From Sorex araneus (Eukaryota; Chordata; Mammalia; Eulipotyphla; Soricidae): a stretch of 64,000 bases of DNA. The stretch covers positions 96,774,591 to 96,838,590 of the forward strand of contig NC_073303.1 in NCBI RefSeq assembly GCF_027595985.1. Reading direction: 5' to 3'. The notes below the pieces were generated by a model. The model searched no databases and was not told the DNA's origin. It saw only the letters and a list, made by a program, of their open reading frames with translations. Position numbers and translations under genes: made by a program. Shown here piece after piece: positions 42,491-52,489 of the stretch. How positions within the stretch are numbered: position 1 is the first letter of the stretch; each line of letters opens with the position of its first letter.

Positions 42491-43865
42491 AAGATAAATT
42501 AATTTTTAAAATAAGTCAATATAAGATTCTGATACGGAAGCTATTCTGGCTAAGTTTCTTCCAATACATTCCTGCAACTCCATGAGCCACTCTTACAAGG
42601 CACAATAGATGTGATCATTCAGAAGCTGTAGGATACAAGACCTCCCAGACATGGCAGCTTTCCAGGAGTTGCAGACCTCACAGGAGAGAGGATAAATGTC
42701 AAGAACAGATGCCTGAATGTTCTTTCAAATTAAAAGGAAATGTATGCAGACATCAGGCGGTCAACTAATCACAACTTCTGGTGTTTGGGGTTGGAGGGAC
42801 CTAATGTCAATGGTTCATTAATGTATTTCATTGAGAAATACCAGGAGAGATGCTTTGTTTGTTACTTGCATAATTTACTGCATTTTATGTTTGAATCGAA
42901 GCACCTAATTATGCAATTATAAATCATTCCAATTCAAATAGTTTATTAAATTTTTTCCTTATGTAATATTGTCTCCCAGTGTACCTGCTATCTTCATTTG
43001 AATGTGTGTTTTTATTCTGTCAAAGTCTAAAGATCTAATTGTATCTTAAAAGTGTCCCATTACTAATGAAGCATCTTGGGACATTGTATGATTCTAACTG
43101 GCTGCTACAGAGGATTATAAGAGCAATTAATTGCTTGATTTTCCTTCTACCTGCTTATTACGCTATCTAGCACTCATGTTTGAATGAATATTCTATTTTA
43201 TTCATAGTTCCTTTTGTTCATTCTTATTATCTAGAGATCGTGAGAAGTATAATTCTATACTTTATAAGACGTAGAAAAAAACTTCATAGAAAAAATGAAT
43301 ACAAATTACTCTTGTACTCATTCAAATCAGTAAAATTAAATAAACCTTTTTTAAAAAGTGCCCCATTAAAACAAAATAACAATCCTGCTGTAATAACCAT
43401 GATGAGCTAGTTGTTTCTGACTTGTATTACATTTTGAAATGTCATGCTTTTTTAATGATTCTATTCTCAAGAGAGTTTATCGCTCTTGCAATTAAGCAAC
43501 CTTGTAAAGCACCATTTTAAATTATTTTGATGTATCAAACCAACTGAGCATTTCATACACCAATTTGCTTTGGTTTTTTTTTAAACTAATAATGATGTCT
43601 TTCCAGCAACTTTAGTTCTTTGTCAGTGACAAAACACAAGCACATTTGGTAATTTATTTTATCCTCCTTTCTGGACCTAGGTTACATATAGAAAATCAAG
43701 GCTGCTCTGTGTATGTGTGTGTGTGCATGCGCTTGTGCACCGGCTCACACACTGAGAAAGAAACAGAGATCAACAGGCAAGCAGATACACTAGGGCCTAG
43801 CTTCTTAAACTGTAGGTCACGGCCTGGAACTGAATGTGGGGGGTTGCTTTAAAATAAATTTCCCC
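42491..43865. other. AT-rich, nearly repeat-free interval
   Basis: About 1.4 kb without a young SINE or L1, AT-rich, with homeodomain-like TAATTG/AATTA cores (for example CAATTAATTGCTTG near 43122). A 76-codon frame at 43180-43410 is anonymous. GTGTGTGTGTGCATGCGCTT (43713-43732) is a short TG tract, and the last 65 bp may be an old hAT element. It could be constrained non-coding DNA, which only comparison can show. Confidence 0.4.
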
Positions 43866-43871
43866 ATAATT

Positions 43872-44055
43872 GAGGCTTGACAAATAATACAGGAGTGAAG
43901 GCACTTGCCTGGCGTGCAGTTTGACCCTCTGCTCCATCCCCAACACTGGATAGGGTCTCCTGAACACCGCCAGGAGTGATCCCTGAACACAAAACCAGGA
44001 ATATGCCCTGAACAGCCCTCGATGTGGCCCTTCCATGCCCCCACATAAAACAAAG
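43872..44055 (+). mobile_element. SOR-A SINE
   Basis: Diverged head, then TTGCCTGGCGTGCAGTTTGA, CCGCCAGGAGTGATCCCTGA, and TGTGGCCCTTCCATGCCCCC towards the end. Intermediate to old. Confidence 0.75.
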
Positions 44056-44261
44056 AGTATTTCACACACCTCATAAGGGTTTTTATGTCACATCTCACAT
44101 AAACCACCAGCTCCCCTAAAAGGTAATTACTTTTCTGACATCTATTACCATTAGCTCATTTGTTCTGCTTTTCGATTTTGTGTAACTGGAAACATACACA
44201 AATGTCTATTGTTTTGTGTCTAGTTCTCTTTCTCTTTCATATATGTGAGACATCCCTGTGA

Positions 44262-44433
44262 ATTTTTTTTCTTTTTGGGTCACACCCGGTGGTGCTCAAG
44301 GGTAACTCCTGGCTCTACACTCAGGAATTACTCCTGGCGGTGCTCGGGGGGACCATAAGGGATGCTGGGAATTGAACCCGGGTTGGCCGTGTGGAAGGCA
44401 AACGCCCTCCCCGCTCTACTATTGCTCCAGCCT
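44262..44433 (-). mobile_element. SOR-A SINE with TSD
   Basis: TTTTGGGTCACACCCGGTGG, CAGGAATTACTCCTGGCGG, GAATTGAACCCGGGTTGGCC, TACTATTGCTCCAGCCT. CATCCCTGTGA flanks it at 44251-44261 and 44434-44444. Little diverged, so young. Confidence 0.95.
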
Positions 44434-44444
44434 CATCCCTGTGA

Positions 44445-44969
44445 TTTTTTGTCATAGTGGTTCATATTTTCTTAACGAAGTATAAGTACTTGGTGGTGTA
44501 ATTTACCAAGATATTTCAAGCATTCCTCCTTTTTACAAACACTTGGGTTGCTTTCATGTTTGGCTCTGATAAATGCTGCTATGAAAACACTCCTCCCTGC
44601 CTGGTACCGTTTTCTTAAGCCCAGCAGTTCCCAGCAATGCTGGCTTATAGATGACACAGCCACAGACTCCTAGATAGACTTGGGGAACTTCTGCTGCCTT
44701 TGTGGATGTCAGCTCTTTGCCCTGCACCTCTGCATCACCTCCCAAACCTGAGACAAACTGAAGGCAGAGGAAGCCTGTGCTTGTCACCCTCAGAGAGTCA
44801 CACCCTGGAACAATCGTTTCAAACAAGGTGAGATACAGATATTCAGCTGCCTCGGGAGCATGCAGCTTTGTGCATGCAAGTGTACTTTCCAGTCCTTTGA
44901 GCTAATGCCTGGTCTCAAAATGGATTTATGTGTGTAGCAGCAGGGGGAGAGGTAGAAGTGGTTATGTCA
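44445..44969. other. Unassigned sequence
   Basis: Small overlapping minus-strand frames (63 and 90 codons) lack recognisable content. Confidence 0.35.
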
Positions 44970-45137
44970 GAGTCAGGTACTCAGAGCTTACTCCTGGCTC
45001 TACGCTCAGGGCTCATTCCTTGAAGTTCTCCAGGAGCCATATGTAGTGCTGGGGAATGAAAGAGGGTTAGGTGCATGCAAGGCAAGCACCTTCAACCCTC
45101 CTCTCCCTGTAACTCACCTGCTATCTCTCTAGCCCCC
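44970..45137 (-). mobile_element. SOR-A SINE, older
   Basis: CTTACTCCTGGCTCTACGCT, CAGGAGCCATATGTAGTGCT, GTGCATGCAAGGCAAGCACC and TGCTATCTCTCTAGCCCCC. Confidence 0.8.
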
Positions 45138-45414
45138 AAGTGGAATTATTTTTAATGAAACATTGGCAGGTATCTCAGTGGTGCTACCAACTTATATGTA
45201 GAAATTTAAATTCATTTTTCTTTAAAATGAAACTGTTGCAAGAGAGCAGAAAAGTAGATGCTTCTCATAATGTGACAAGGCATTTCTAGATGAGGGGAGA
45301 GCAACTCACATTCTAGGAATTGTCCAAGTTGAACTTAGGCCCGGTGAAGCATATTCACTTCCCGAAGGTCAAGCGGTGATAAATAGCTAAGATAGTATGT
45401 TCTTTAAGCAGCAC
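45138..45414. other. Unassigned sequence
   Basis: No repeat or gene supported. Confidence 0.3.
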
Positions 45415-45540
45415 ACGCACTTTTCTATTCAACAAATATTTCATGAGAATCTAATTGGTGCCAAGACAAACAGCCAGGAAAGTGGTTACAGACCCCGATA
45501 AGGAACTTAGTGTCTGCTCTTGGCTGCTGTAGAATAGAAT
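45415..45540 (-). mobile_element. L2 3' end
   Basis: TATTCAACAAATATTTCATG, GAGAATCTAATTGGTGCCAA and ACAGACCCCGATAAGGAACT follow the reversed L2 terminus. Confidence 0.72.
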
Positions 45541-46063
45541 ATTCTCTCATCAGCAGGCAATGCAGAAATCAGAAACAGCAATGGAGGGACCATTTTCAAG
45601 CGCATTGCTCTGGTCACCCTATCATCCTAGAGCTGGTCTGATATATCCTTGCTGAAGAAATTCCAAGCAAGACAGGGCTCATTTAGTACTGAGATTCCTG
45701 CCAGCAGCCATTTCCTCCATTTACTGGCATTGGTAGCAGTTGTAAAAATACAAATAATTTTGGAATGGGGTTACTCATTTGTGCTTCTCTAAATTTGTAC
45801 TGCACATGATTTATCAAGTTTTATATTAGTGGGAAACTACAAAATTTCTCTGCATAATTATCACAGATTTTATGCCACCCTCTTTAATTTGAAAAAAATG
45901 TGAGGTGCAGCTGTTTGGGGAAGCTTTTTAAAAATGGTGCAGGTTTTACTGAAAAAATAAACAGGGTGCAACAATTATGCAGTGAAATGAGGTAGTCATA
46001 TTAATAATAATAAATTCATTAGACTAATAAACTAGTCAAGATTTGGGTTTCAAGAGATAGTAA
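45541..46063. other. Unassigned sequence
   Basis: AT-rich in its second half. No repeat assigned. Confidence 0.35.
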
Positions 46064-46080
46064 GCCACTCTTAATATCTT

Positions 46081-46298
46081 TTAAAAAAAATTTTCTTAGT
46101 GAATCACCGTGAGGTACAGTTACAAACTTATGAACTTTCATGTTTGCATTTCATTTACATCCCTCCACCAGTGCCCATTCTCCTCTACCAATGTTCCCAG
46201 TATCCCTCCCACCACCCCCACCCCAACCCCCACCACCCCACCCTGCCTCTGCAGCAGGGCATTCCTTTTTGTTCTCTCTCCGCTTGGATGTTGTAGGA
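46081..46298 (-). mobile_element. L1 3' end with perfect 17-bp TSD
   Basis: T-rich start, AGTGAATCACCGTGAGGTAC, CATCCCTCCACCAGTGCCCA and a C-rich tract. GCCACTCTTAATATCTT is intact at 46064-46080 and 46299-46315. Only about 215 bp of the 3' UTR was copied. Confidence 0.95.
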
Positions 46299-46367
46299 GC
46301 CACTCTTAATATCTTGACAGATTAAAAATTAAGCAGGTACAAAATGAAATTAATAATAATCACAATA

Positions 46368-46547
46368 GGGGCCAGAGCGATAGCACAGCGGGTAGGGCGT
46401 TTGCCTTGCACGCGGCCGACCCGGGTTCGATCCCCAGCATCCCATATGGTCCCCCAAGCACCGCCAGGAGTAATTCCTGAGTGCAAAGCCAGGAGTAACC
46501 CCTGAGCATTGCTGGGTGTGACCCAAAAAGCAAAAAATAATAATAAT
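46368..46547 (+). mobile_element. Young SOR-A SINE with TSD
   Basis: Near-consensus: GGGCCAGAGCGATAGCACAG, CACGCGGCCGACCCGGGTTC, and GGTGTGACCCAAAAAGCAAA. TAATAATAATCACAATA precedes it (46351-46367), and AATAATAATCACAATA recurs just beyond its AAT-rich tail. CpG dinucleotides are preserved, a sign of recent insertion. Confidence 0.96.
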
Positions 46548-46671
46548 AATAATAATCACAATAAATATAGCTATACTAAATAGTAAAAATTATCTGTCTG
46601 GAATTTAATAAAAGCACTGCACAACTCTATACTAACTTTAAGAGAAACACTTTTAAAGATACAGTAAAAAG

Positions 46672-46851
46672 GGGCTGGAGCGATAGCACAGCGCGTAGGG
46701 CATTTGCCTTGCATGCCGCCGACCCGGATTCGAATCCCAGCATCCCATATGGTCCCCTGAGCACCGTCAGGAGTAAATCCTGAGTGTAGAACCAGGAGTA
46801 ACCCCTGTGCATCGCCAAATGTGACCCAAAAATAAAAAAATTTAAAAAAAT
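46672..46851 (+). mobile_element. Young SOR-A SINE with perfect 17-bp TSD
   Basis: GGGCTGGAGCGATAGCACAG, GCCGCCGACCCGGATTCGAA, GTGACCCAAAAATAAAAAAA. AAAGATACAGTAAAAAG at 46655-46671 and 46852-46868. Same orientation as, and only 125 bp from, the copy at 46368-46547. Confidence 0.96.
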
Positions 46852-46925
46852 AAAGATACAGTAAAAAGAAAAATAATAATATAGAAAAAGATATATAATA
46901 TCATCACTGGCCTAAAGAAACTTCC

Positions 46926-47075
46926 ATTGGCCAGAGAGATAGTATCAGCACTAAGGTGTGAGTTTTGCATGCACCTGACCAAAGTTTAAACCAGGGTGCT
47001 GTACATAGTCCCTTGAGCCAGGAGTGAATAAGTAGGATGCCACAAGCATTGTAGGAGGTGGTTCAAAATCAAAGA
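46926..47075 (+). mobile_element. Old SOR-type SINE
   Basis: GGCCAGAGAGATAGTATCAG head, TTTTGCATGCACCTGACCAA, then GAGGTGGTTCAAAATCAAAG leading into the purine tract. Probably the source of that tract through tail expansion. Confidence 0.65.
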
Positions 47076-47079
47076 TGAG

Positions 47080-47292
47080 AAAAAGAAGGAAGAGAAGGGG
47101 AGGGGAAGGACAGGGAGGAGAGGGGAGAGGAAGGGAGAGTAGAGGGAAGAGAACAAGATGATGGAGATGATGGAGGAGGGAAGAGTGGAGGAAAGAGGAG
47201 AGCAGAGGAGGGCAGAGGGAGGAGAAGGGAGGAGAGGAGAGGAGGGGAGGAAAGGCGAGAGGAGGAGAAAAAAGAAGAAGAGAGGAGAGGAG
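47080..47292 (+). repeat. Purine tract (GGA/GAA-rich)
   Basis: Over 200 bp almost free of pyrimidines on the plus strand, built of GGAGAGGAG-like units. The complementary strand gives a long Ser/Pro/Leu frame (46986-47318) that is not a gene. Such tracts can form triplex DNA. Confidence 0.93.
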
Positions 47293-47317
47293 CCATTTGC
47301 TATAGCTATTCTCATCA

Positions 47318-47890
47318 CTGTATCACTGTTGTCCCGTTGCTCATCAATTTGCTCAAGTGGGCGCCAGTAACGTTTCTATTCATCCCTGTAGAATTCAGGG
47401 TCAGAGGAATGAGGTTCATTTATGTTACTGTTTTTAGCATATCAAATATGCCACGGGTAGCTTGCCAGGCTCTGCCATGCGAGATTTTGCATCGCTCTTT
47501 TCCGAGAGCTTTGTTTTATAGTCTCTGGGTCTTGGCCATTGATGAGATTACATGCCTCGGAGGGAAGTTTGTGGGTGTGACTGCCAAGCTATTGAAAAAT
47601 GGGGGATCTGGGTGGAGAAGGCCCAGTCCCAATCCAAGGAGGCTTGGAGATCTCAGTCATGGGTCCCGCATACCTGGGTTCCTCTGTTGGTTCCTTCATG
47701 TGTGAGGCTCATCTGAGCATGTAGAGTGGCCTTGAGCATGGCTGCGGCTGGGTTCTGGAGGTTTTCTGCTGCCAGGGCTCTGCTTGGGGTGGGGAGGGAA
47801 ACTCAATCTGTCCCCCTCTGAGGTGCCTCTGTGAAGACAGCCTGGCGCAAGGGCAGCCTGGCGCGGGGATAGCTCTTCTCATATCAGAAA
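47318..47890 (-). mobile_element. M-family composite with SOR-B-like tail (copy E6)
   Basis: Minus strand: monomer from about 47890 (GGCTGTCTTCACAGAGGCAC, AACCTCCAGAACCCAGCCGC) to 47500 (GGCCAAGACCCAGAGACTAT). It then passes directly into GCAGAGCCTGGCAAGCTACC and the SOR-B end. A shorter extra interior (about 47378-47428) sits where free SOR-B copies have a six-base loop. Confidence 0.65.
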
Positions 47891-48244
47891 ATATAAACTC
47901 TAGGTCAAGAAGCATTTACAAGAGATTAAAAGGCACTTTTCATAATGAATAATGTTAAACCCACAGGGAAATGAGCTTTCAATTTCATTGCTTCAGTCTG
48001 TATAAAAAATAATTGCTAGAAATGGCAAGAAAAATAGATAAACATATCATCTTTGTGGAGACTCTAACATCTTGTGATTTCAGATCCTTTCTTGCTATGT
48101 ATCCGTCCTCATTTTCAAAATCTTTTATGATTATTTCTATTTCAAAGGGTAATCCTAATGTTTTGAAAGAAATCTGGGGGCCAAAGAGATAGTGCAGGAT
48201 TTAGGAAATAACATAGTAATAATAGTAACTACTGTCACCATTTC
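47891..48244. other. Unassigned sequence
   Basis: No repeat or gene supported. Confidence 0.3.
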
Positions 48245-48395
48245 ATTGCTATTGAATTGAATGCCCTGTTCTCAAACACACCAGTCAGGTTCCCTTTGAC
48301 ACCTTCAAACTTGCTGCTTCCTTGGCTTAGAATGTCACTTTCTTCAGGTCTTTTCCCAAAAGGCACATTATCCATAAAGTTCAATGATTATTCAT
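48245..48395 (+). mobile_element. L2-like fragment
   Basis: GCTGCTTCCTTGGCTTAGAA with TTCTTCAGGTCTTTTCCC resembles the L2 block around TGCCTGGAATGCTCTTC. Moderate support. Confidence 0.45.
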
Positions 48396-48518
48396 TTAAA
48401 GAAAGAGACAACCTCCTACAGAATGAGAGAAAATATTTGCAAATAATATTCTGAGAGAGATTAACATCAAGAATATGCAAAGAGCTCCTGAAACTCAACA
48501 ACAAGAGAACAAAATGAA

Positions 48519-48718
48519 CAGGGGTTGTAGTGATAGTACAGCAGGTAGGGTACTTGTCTTGCATGTGGCCAGCTCTGCTTTGATCCCCTTCATTTCATAT
48601 GGTCACCTGAACTCCACCAGGAGTGATCCCTGAGCACAGAGCCAGGAGTCCTGAACACAGAGCCAGAAGTAAGCCCTAAGCACTGCCACATGTGGTACCA
48701 AGAAAAATAAAAACAAAC
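48519..48718 (+). mobile_element. SOR-A SINE with internal 21-bp duplication, in ancient L1
   Basis: GGGGTTGTAGTGATAGTACA head to GTGGTACCAAGAAAAATAAA tail. The body block CCTGAGCACAGAGCCAGGAG is repeated as CCTGAACACAGAGCCAGAAG, making this copy longer than usual. Confidence 0.85.
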
Positions 48719-48817
48719 AGAATCACAATAAGAAATCCAATTTTAAAGTGGGTAAAGAACTTGAATAGACTTGAAATGTTGAATAAACATCTCTCCAATG
48801 AAGATATACATATGGCT

Positions 48818-48996
48818 TGGGGCTTGAGCGGGTAGGTACAGTGAGTAGGGCATTTTGCCTTGCATGCGGCCAACTCAGATTCAATCCGGCATCCCATGTG
48901 GTTCCCTGAGCACTGCCAGGTGTAATTTCTGAGAGCATATCCAGGAATAATCCCTGAGTATTGCCAAGTGGGACCCAAAAAAAATAATAATAAAAG
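48818..48996 (+). mobile_element. SOR-A SINE with 12-bp TSD, in ancient L1
   Basis: GGGGCTTGAGCGGGTAGGTA head, CTTGCATGCGGCCAACTCAG, GGGACCCAAAAAAAATAATA tail. ATACATATGGCT flanks it at 48806-48817 and 48997-49008. Confidence 0.9.
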
Positions 48997-49269
48997 ATAC
49001 ATATGGCTAATGTGCACGTAAAAAGACACACATCATTAGGGAAACACAAACCTGGTCATTAGGGAAATGCAAATCCAAGCCACAATGAGATACCAACTCA
49101 CACCCATTAGTATGGTTATAACAAAAAGAAACCAAGCAACATATATTTGAAATAATATGGAGAAAATAGATTCTTTGTGCATTGCTGAAATATTAAAAGG
49201 TGCAGTTGCTGTGGAAGAAAGTATGGTGATTCCTAGAAAATTACACAGAGAATTAACATAGAATTGAGC

Positions 49270-49720
49270 ATTTAAGTTTCACTTCTCAATATATAGGTTT
49301 TCTCTGATGTCCATAAAACAAAGGTTTCCTATGAGACCTTTCGTAAGCTGAAATGGCCTAAAGCACATAAGCAATCACCATTATGAAAATCTATTTAACA
49401 TTGCCAGTCCCCTAAAATAACTTACCAAGTTTTACCCAATAGCATTGGAAATCTAAAATAGTCCCACTATGTAGTAAGAATAGGAACAAGATAACTCATC
49501 ACCACTTCGACATAGTTCTTGAGGATGGAGCTTCTTGATGTATAGCTCTCTCAAACAGCTGTACAAAAAAAATAGTGAACACTATTTTTGCTGTTTATCT
49601 TTTGTGTAAAAGCAAAATTCTCCTTTTATTTCTTTTAGTTATCAAAAATAGGGACTAAGGTATGACTTTCACAAAAGCAAAGTAATGTGAACCTTCAAAC
49701 ATAAGGGAATATCTTTATGC
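49270..49720. mobile_element. Insert in ancient L1, possibly a DNA transposon
   Basis: L1 homology stops near 49265 and resumes near 49725. The insert opens with CCTATGAGACCTTTCGTAAG and GCATAAGCAATCACC-like sequence typical in style of small mammalian DNA transposons. Terminal inverted repeats are not clear, so the class is uncertain. Confidence 0.4.
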
Positions 49721-50204
49721 CCCCAACAAACTGAAAGCAGAGACATAAGCAGAGATTGTACATCTGTATTCCTAGCAGTACCACTCACAGTAGCCAGAGA
49801 TGAAAGTCACCCAAATGTCCTTTGACAGAGAATAAATGAACAAAATATAGCATATACATAATAGAATATTTTTATCCTCTAAAAGAAAAAACATTCTGAT
49901 ACATGCTACATTATCATGAACTTAGAAGAGATAAGGCTAAATGAGTGAGACAGTCACAGAAATGATAAATGTCTATAAGCCCACTTATGATGTAGATCGG
50001 AGAGGAGTAAAATCCAGAGAGAAAGTAGAAAAATTGCCAGAGATGGGGACATGTGGGAAAGGGAATTTAGTGTTTAATAGGAGCAGAATTTCAGTTGTGC
50101 AAGATGGAAGGAGCTTCTGAACTTGATGACGATGTTTTTGCACACCAATGTGAATTAATAAACCCTACACCACAGAACTGTGCACTTGAAAAATGATTGA
50201 AGTG

Positions 50205-50400
50205 GGGGACCTGGGAGATGCCTAGATTGAAGAGGTCCCAAATCCCTAGCACTGCACAGCTCCCTACAATCTCCAGCAGTGCCACTAACACAAAAGTGTT
50301 GCCTCATATCACCTGGCTGTGTGTGGCCAGAAGTGAACTCATAGTTCCCAAGCACCAGTGGGGAGACTCCCTCTGCCCCCCCAACCCCACTGCCTACAAT
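50205..50400. mobile_element. Insert in ancient L1 3' UTR, degenerate
   Basis: Interrupts the L1 UTR between GAAAAATGATTGAAG and GGTTAAAATGG. Phrases such as CTAGCACTGCACAGCTCCC and CACCTGGCTGTGTGTGGCC hint at an old SINE, without proof. Confidence 0.35.
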
Positions 50401-50492
50401 GGTTAAAATGGGAAAAAAATTGTCATATTTACCACAATAAAAAGAAAACAGCAATCAGGAAAAGTCCAATAACACCATAATTAAATAGCGTT

Positions 50493-50736
50493 GGGCTGGA
50501 GCAATAGTACAGCGGGTAGGGCATTTGCCTTGCACGCGGCCGATCTGTGTTCAATTCCTCTGTCCCTCTCAGAGAGCCCAGCAAGCTACCGAGAGTTTCC
50601 CACCCGCACAGCAGAGCCTGGCAAGCTACCTGTGACGTATTCAATATGCCCCAAACAGTAACAAGTCTCATAATGGAGACGTTACTGGTGCCCACTCGAG
50701 CAAATCAATGAGCAATGGGATGACAGTGATACTGTG
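50493..50736 (+). mobile_element. SOR-B SINE with TSD
   Basis: GGGCTGGAGCAATAGTACAG head, GCAGAGCCTGGCAAGCTACC body, GGGATGACAGTGATACTGTG end. AAATAGCGTT (50483-50492) and AAATAGTGTT (50737-50746) flank it. Confidence 0.93.
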
Positions 50737-50746
50737 AAATAGTGTT

Positions 50747-51189
50747 TTACTTCTATCAGAATGGCTTATCCTCTAAATAGCAATAATGTTGTGTTGGGGA
50801 TGGTACTGTGAGAAGGCAGTCTTTTGAACTGGGAGCAATTTAATTGACACAACAAGCATTTTTGCAAGAGAATACAAAACTTCCTAAAAAGCTAAAGATA
50901 GAGGTGCCAGCAATCTCACTTCCAGTTATCTACCAAAAGAAGACAAAAATGCTAACATAAAAGTCACATTCACCCCAATGTTTATCATTACAGTATTGTT
51001 TGTATTAGCATGAATATAGAAGCAACCAAAGTAACCATCAATAGATGAAGATAAATATGGGGTACGTTTATGCTATAAAATACTATTCAACTGTAGTGGC
51101 AAAAACATGAAATTTTGCCTCTCACAGCAAAATGGAAGTAGTTAAAGAGGATTATGGGAAACAAAGTAAAGTAGAAGGGACAGGTTATG
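50747..51189 (+). mobile_element. Second ancient L1 ORF2 fragment
   Basis: TATCAGAATGGCTTATCC, TTCCTAAAAAGCTAAAGATA, CCAGCAATCTCACTTCCAGT, CATCAATAGATGAAGATAAA and TTGCCTCTCACAGCAAAATG give ORF2 3' blocks in order, on the same strand as the L1 ending at 50455. It repeats part of that L1's content, so it is a separate insertion or a duplication. Confidence 0.75.
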
Positions 51190-51437
51190 TAGCACTGTAG
51201 CATTGTCATCCCCCATTGTGCATCAATGTGCTCGAGCGGGCACCAGTAATGTCTCCATTGTGAGACTTCTTGTTACTATTTTTGGCATAACAAAAACACC
51301 ACGGGTAGCTTGCCAGGCTCTGCCGTGCGGGCCAGATACTATCGGTAGCTTGCCGGGCTTTCTGAGAGGGGCGGAAGAATTGATCCCAGGTCGGCCGCGT
51401 TCAAGGAGAACGCCCTACCCGCTGTGCTATCATTCGA
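51190..51437 (-). mobile_element. SOR-B SINE
   Basis: GTAGCACTGTAGCATTGTCA, CGAGCGGGCACCAGTAATG, CACGGGTAGCTTGCCAGGC, and GCCCTACCCGCTGTGCTATC. Complete, low divergence. TSD unclear. Confidence 0.93.
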
Positions 51438-51469
51438 AGTTGATGAACAGACACAATAAATGAAATTAA

Positions 51470-51700
51470 TAGGAACCAGAGAGATAGTAGAGGGGTTAAG
51501 GCACATGACCCTCAGGTAAAATCCTTTTCACCACAAGGTTCCCTGAGAATTACGCGGTGCAACCCTAGAGACCCCTGAGCACTGTTGGAGTGGTCCAGGT
51601 AAACCCCAGCACCTCAAATCCTGAGTAGCACCCAGTCTTTGGGCTGTTGCCTTGAACCTCTGGCGAGGTTGGCTGAGAATTGCCAGGATTGGCCCCAGGC
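51470..51700 (+). mobile_element. Old SOR-type SINE
   Basis: GGAACCAGAGAGATAGTAGA head, then GGTTCCCTGAGAATTACGC and CCCCTGAGCACTGTTGGAGT. The second half is too diverged to bound firmly. Confidence 0.5.
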
Positions 51701-52252
51701 CATCTGAGCATGACTTGAGAAGCCCCTCCCAATGCTTCAAATAAAAAGAAACCAGCAGACATTGGCATAAGAGCTATGGTTATCTACGGGAAGAGAGTGA
51801 GTGGTGCGAGACAAAGTGTAGGGATGTGAAAAATGATAGGGAAGCTATTGGTAAAATGATAAAAAGAAAAATGGTAACATTTGGCTCCAACCTTTCCCTT
51901 CTGTCAAATAACTCCTCATCTTCTGGGTTTTTTCTCTCTCTGTTACCTTTATACAATTTATTATATTATTTACCAATTTTTCTATATATATGTTTCCCCC
52001 ACCCAAATGTACCCTTCCTTGGGGACAGGGACTTTGTACCATTTTACATTAATAAGTCTTTGAGAGCACCAAGAAGCCCATTCTCTCAGGAGTCGAGGGA
52101 AACACAGCTGGAAAGTGGGGATTTCCCCACAGCTCAAGGAGCAGCCTTGCTCCAGAACCACATTCAGAAAAAAGGGTACATCCAAGAAAAGAGCATCAGC
52201 TCTCAGGACAGTAACAGATTCCTCTGTTTATTCTTTCTGTGTATCTGCTTGG
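51701..52252. other. Unassigned sequence
   Basis: The 152-codon plus frame (51826-52284) ends inside a SOR SINE and shows no domain. GGGGACAGGGACTTTGTACC (52020) could be an L2 scrap. Probably non-coding. Confidence 0.4.
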
Positions 52253-52390
52253 TTTTGTTTGGGGGGCACACCCAGCAATGCTGAGGGGTTATCCCTAGCA
52301 TTGCACTCAGGAATTTTTCCTGGCAGCTTGTGGGATGCCAGAATTGAACCCAGGTCTGCTGCGCGCAAGACAAGTGCCCTCACCTCCCTA
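52253..52390 (-). mobile_element. SOR-A SINE, shortened
   Basis: GGGGGGCACACCCAGCAATG, CACTCAGGAATTTTTCCTGG, GAATTGAACCCAGGTCTGC. Part of the middle (the GGGACCATATGG block) is deleted. Confidence 0.8.
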
Positions 52391-52489
52391 TTCTTTTATA
52401 GTATTTGCCTGAGGGAAGTATTTGTTCAGCTTAGAGGTGTTTTTTTTTGAAAGAGACTTCATAAGTACATAAAAATGAAGAGCATGAAT

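Larger units (their letters stand above)
48396..50455 (+). mobile_element. Ancient L1 (ORF2 end to 3' UTR), with four insertions
   Basis: Blocks in L1 order: GAGAAAATATTTGCAAATAA (48424), AATCCAATTTTAAAGTGGGT (48735), CATTAGGGAAATGCAAATCC (49056), GAACCCACACC-like terminal coding blocks near 49780-49880, GATACATGCTACATTATCAT (49898). The UTR end carries TTGTGCACTTGAAA-like sequence and GGTTAAAATGGG (50400-50455). Nested inside are two SOR-A SINEs, an unidentified element (49270-49720) and a 200-bp insert (50205-50400). Order and polarity are good evidence; the subfamily is not decided. Confidence 0.75.

Noticed and set aside
46370..46445. Possible tRNA gene at the SINE head
   Set aside because: The head derives from a tRNA and keeps A- and B-box-like blocks, but it is part of SOR-A, repeated dozens of times, with no sign of a functional tRNA fold.
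46986..47318. 110-codon Ser/Pro/Leu-rich frame
   Set aside because: Translation of the purine tract from its complementary strand.
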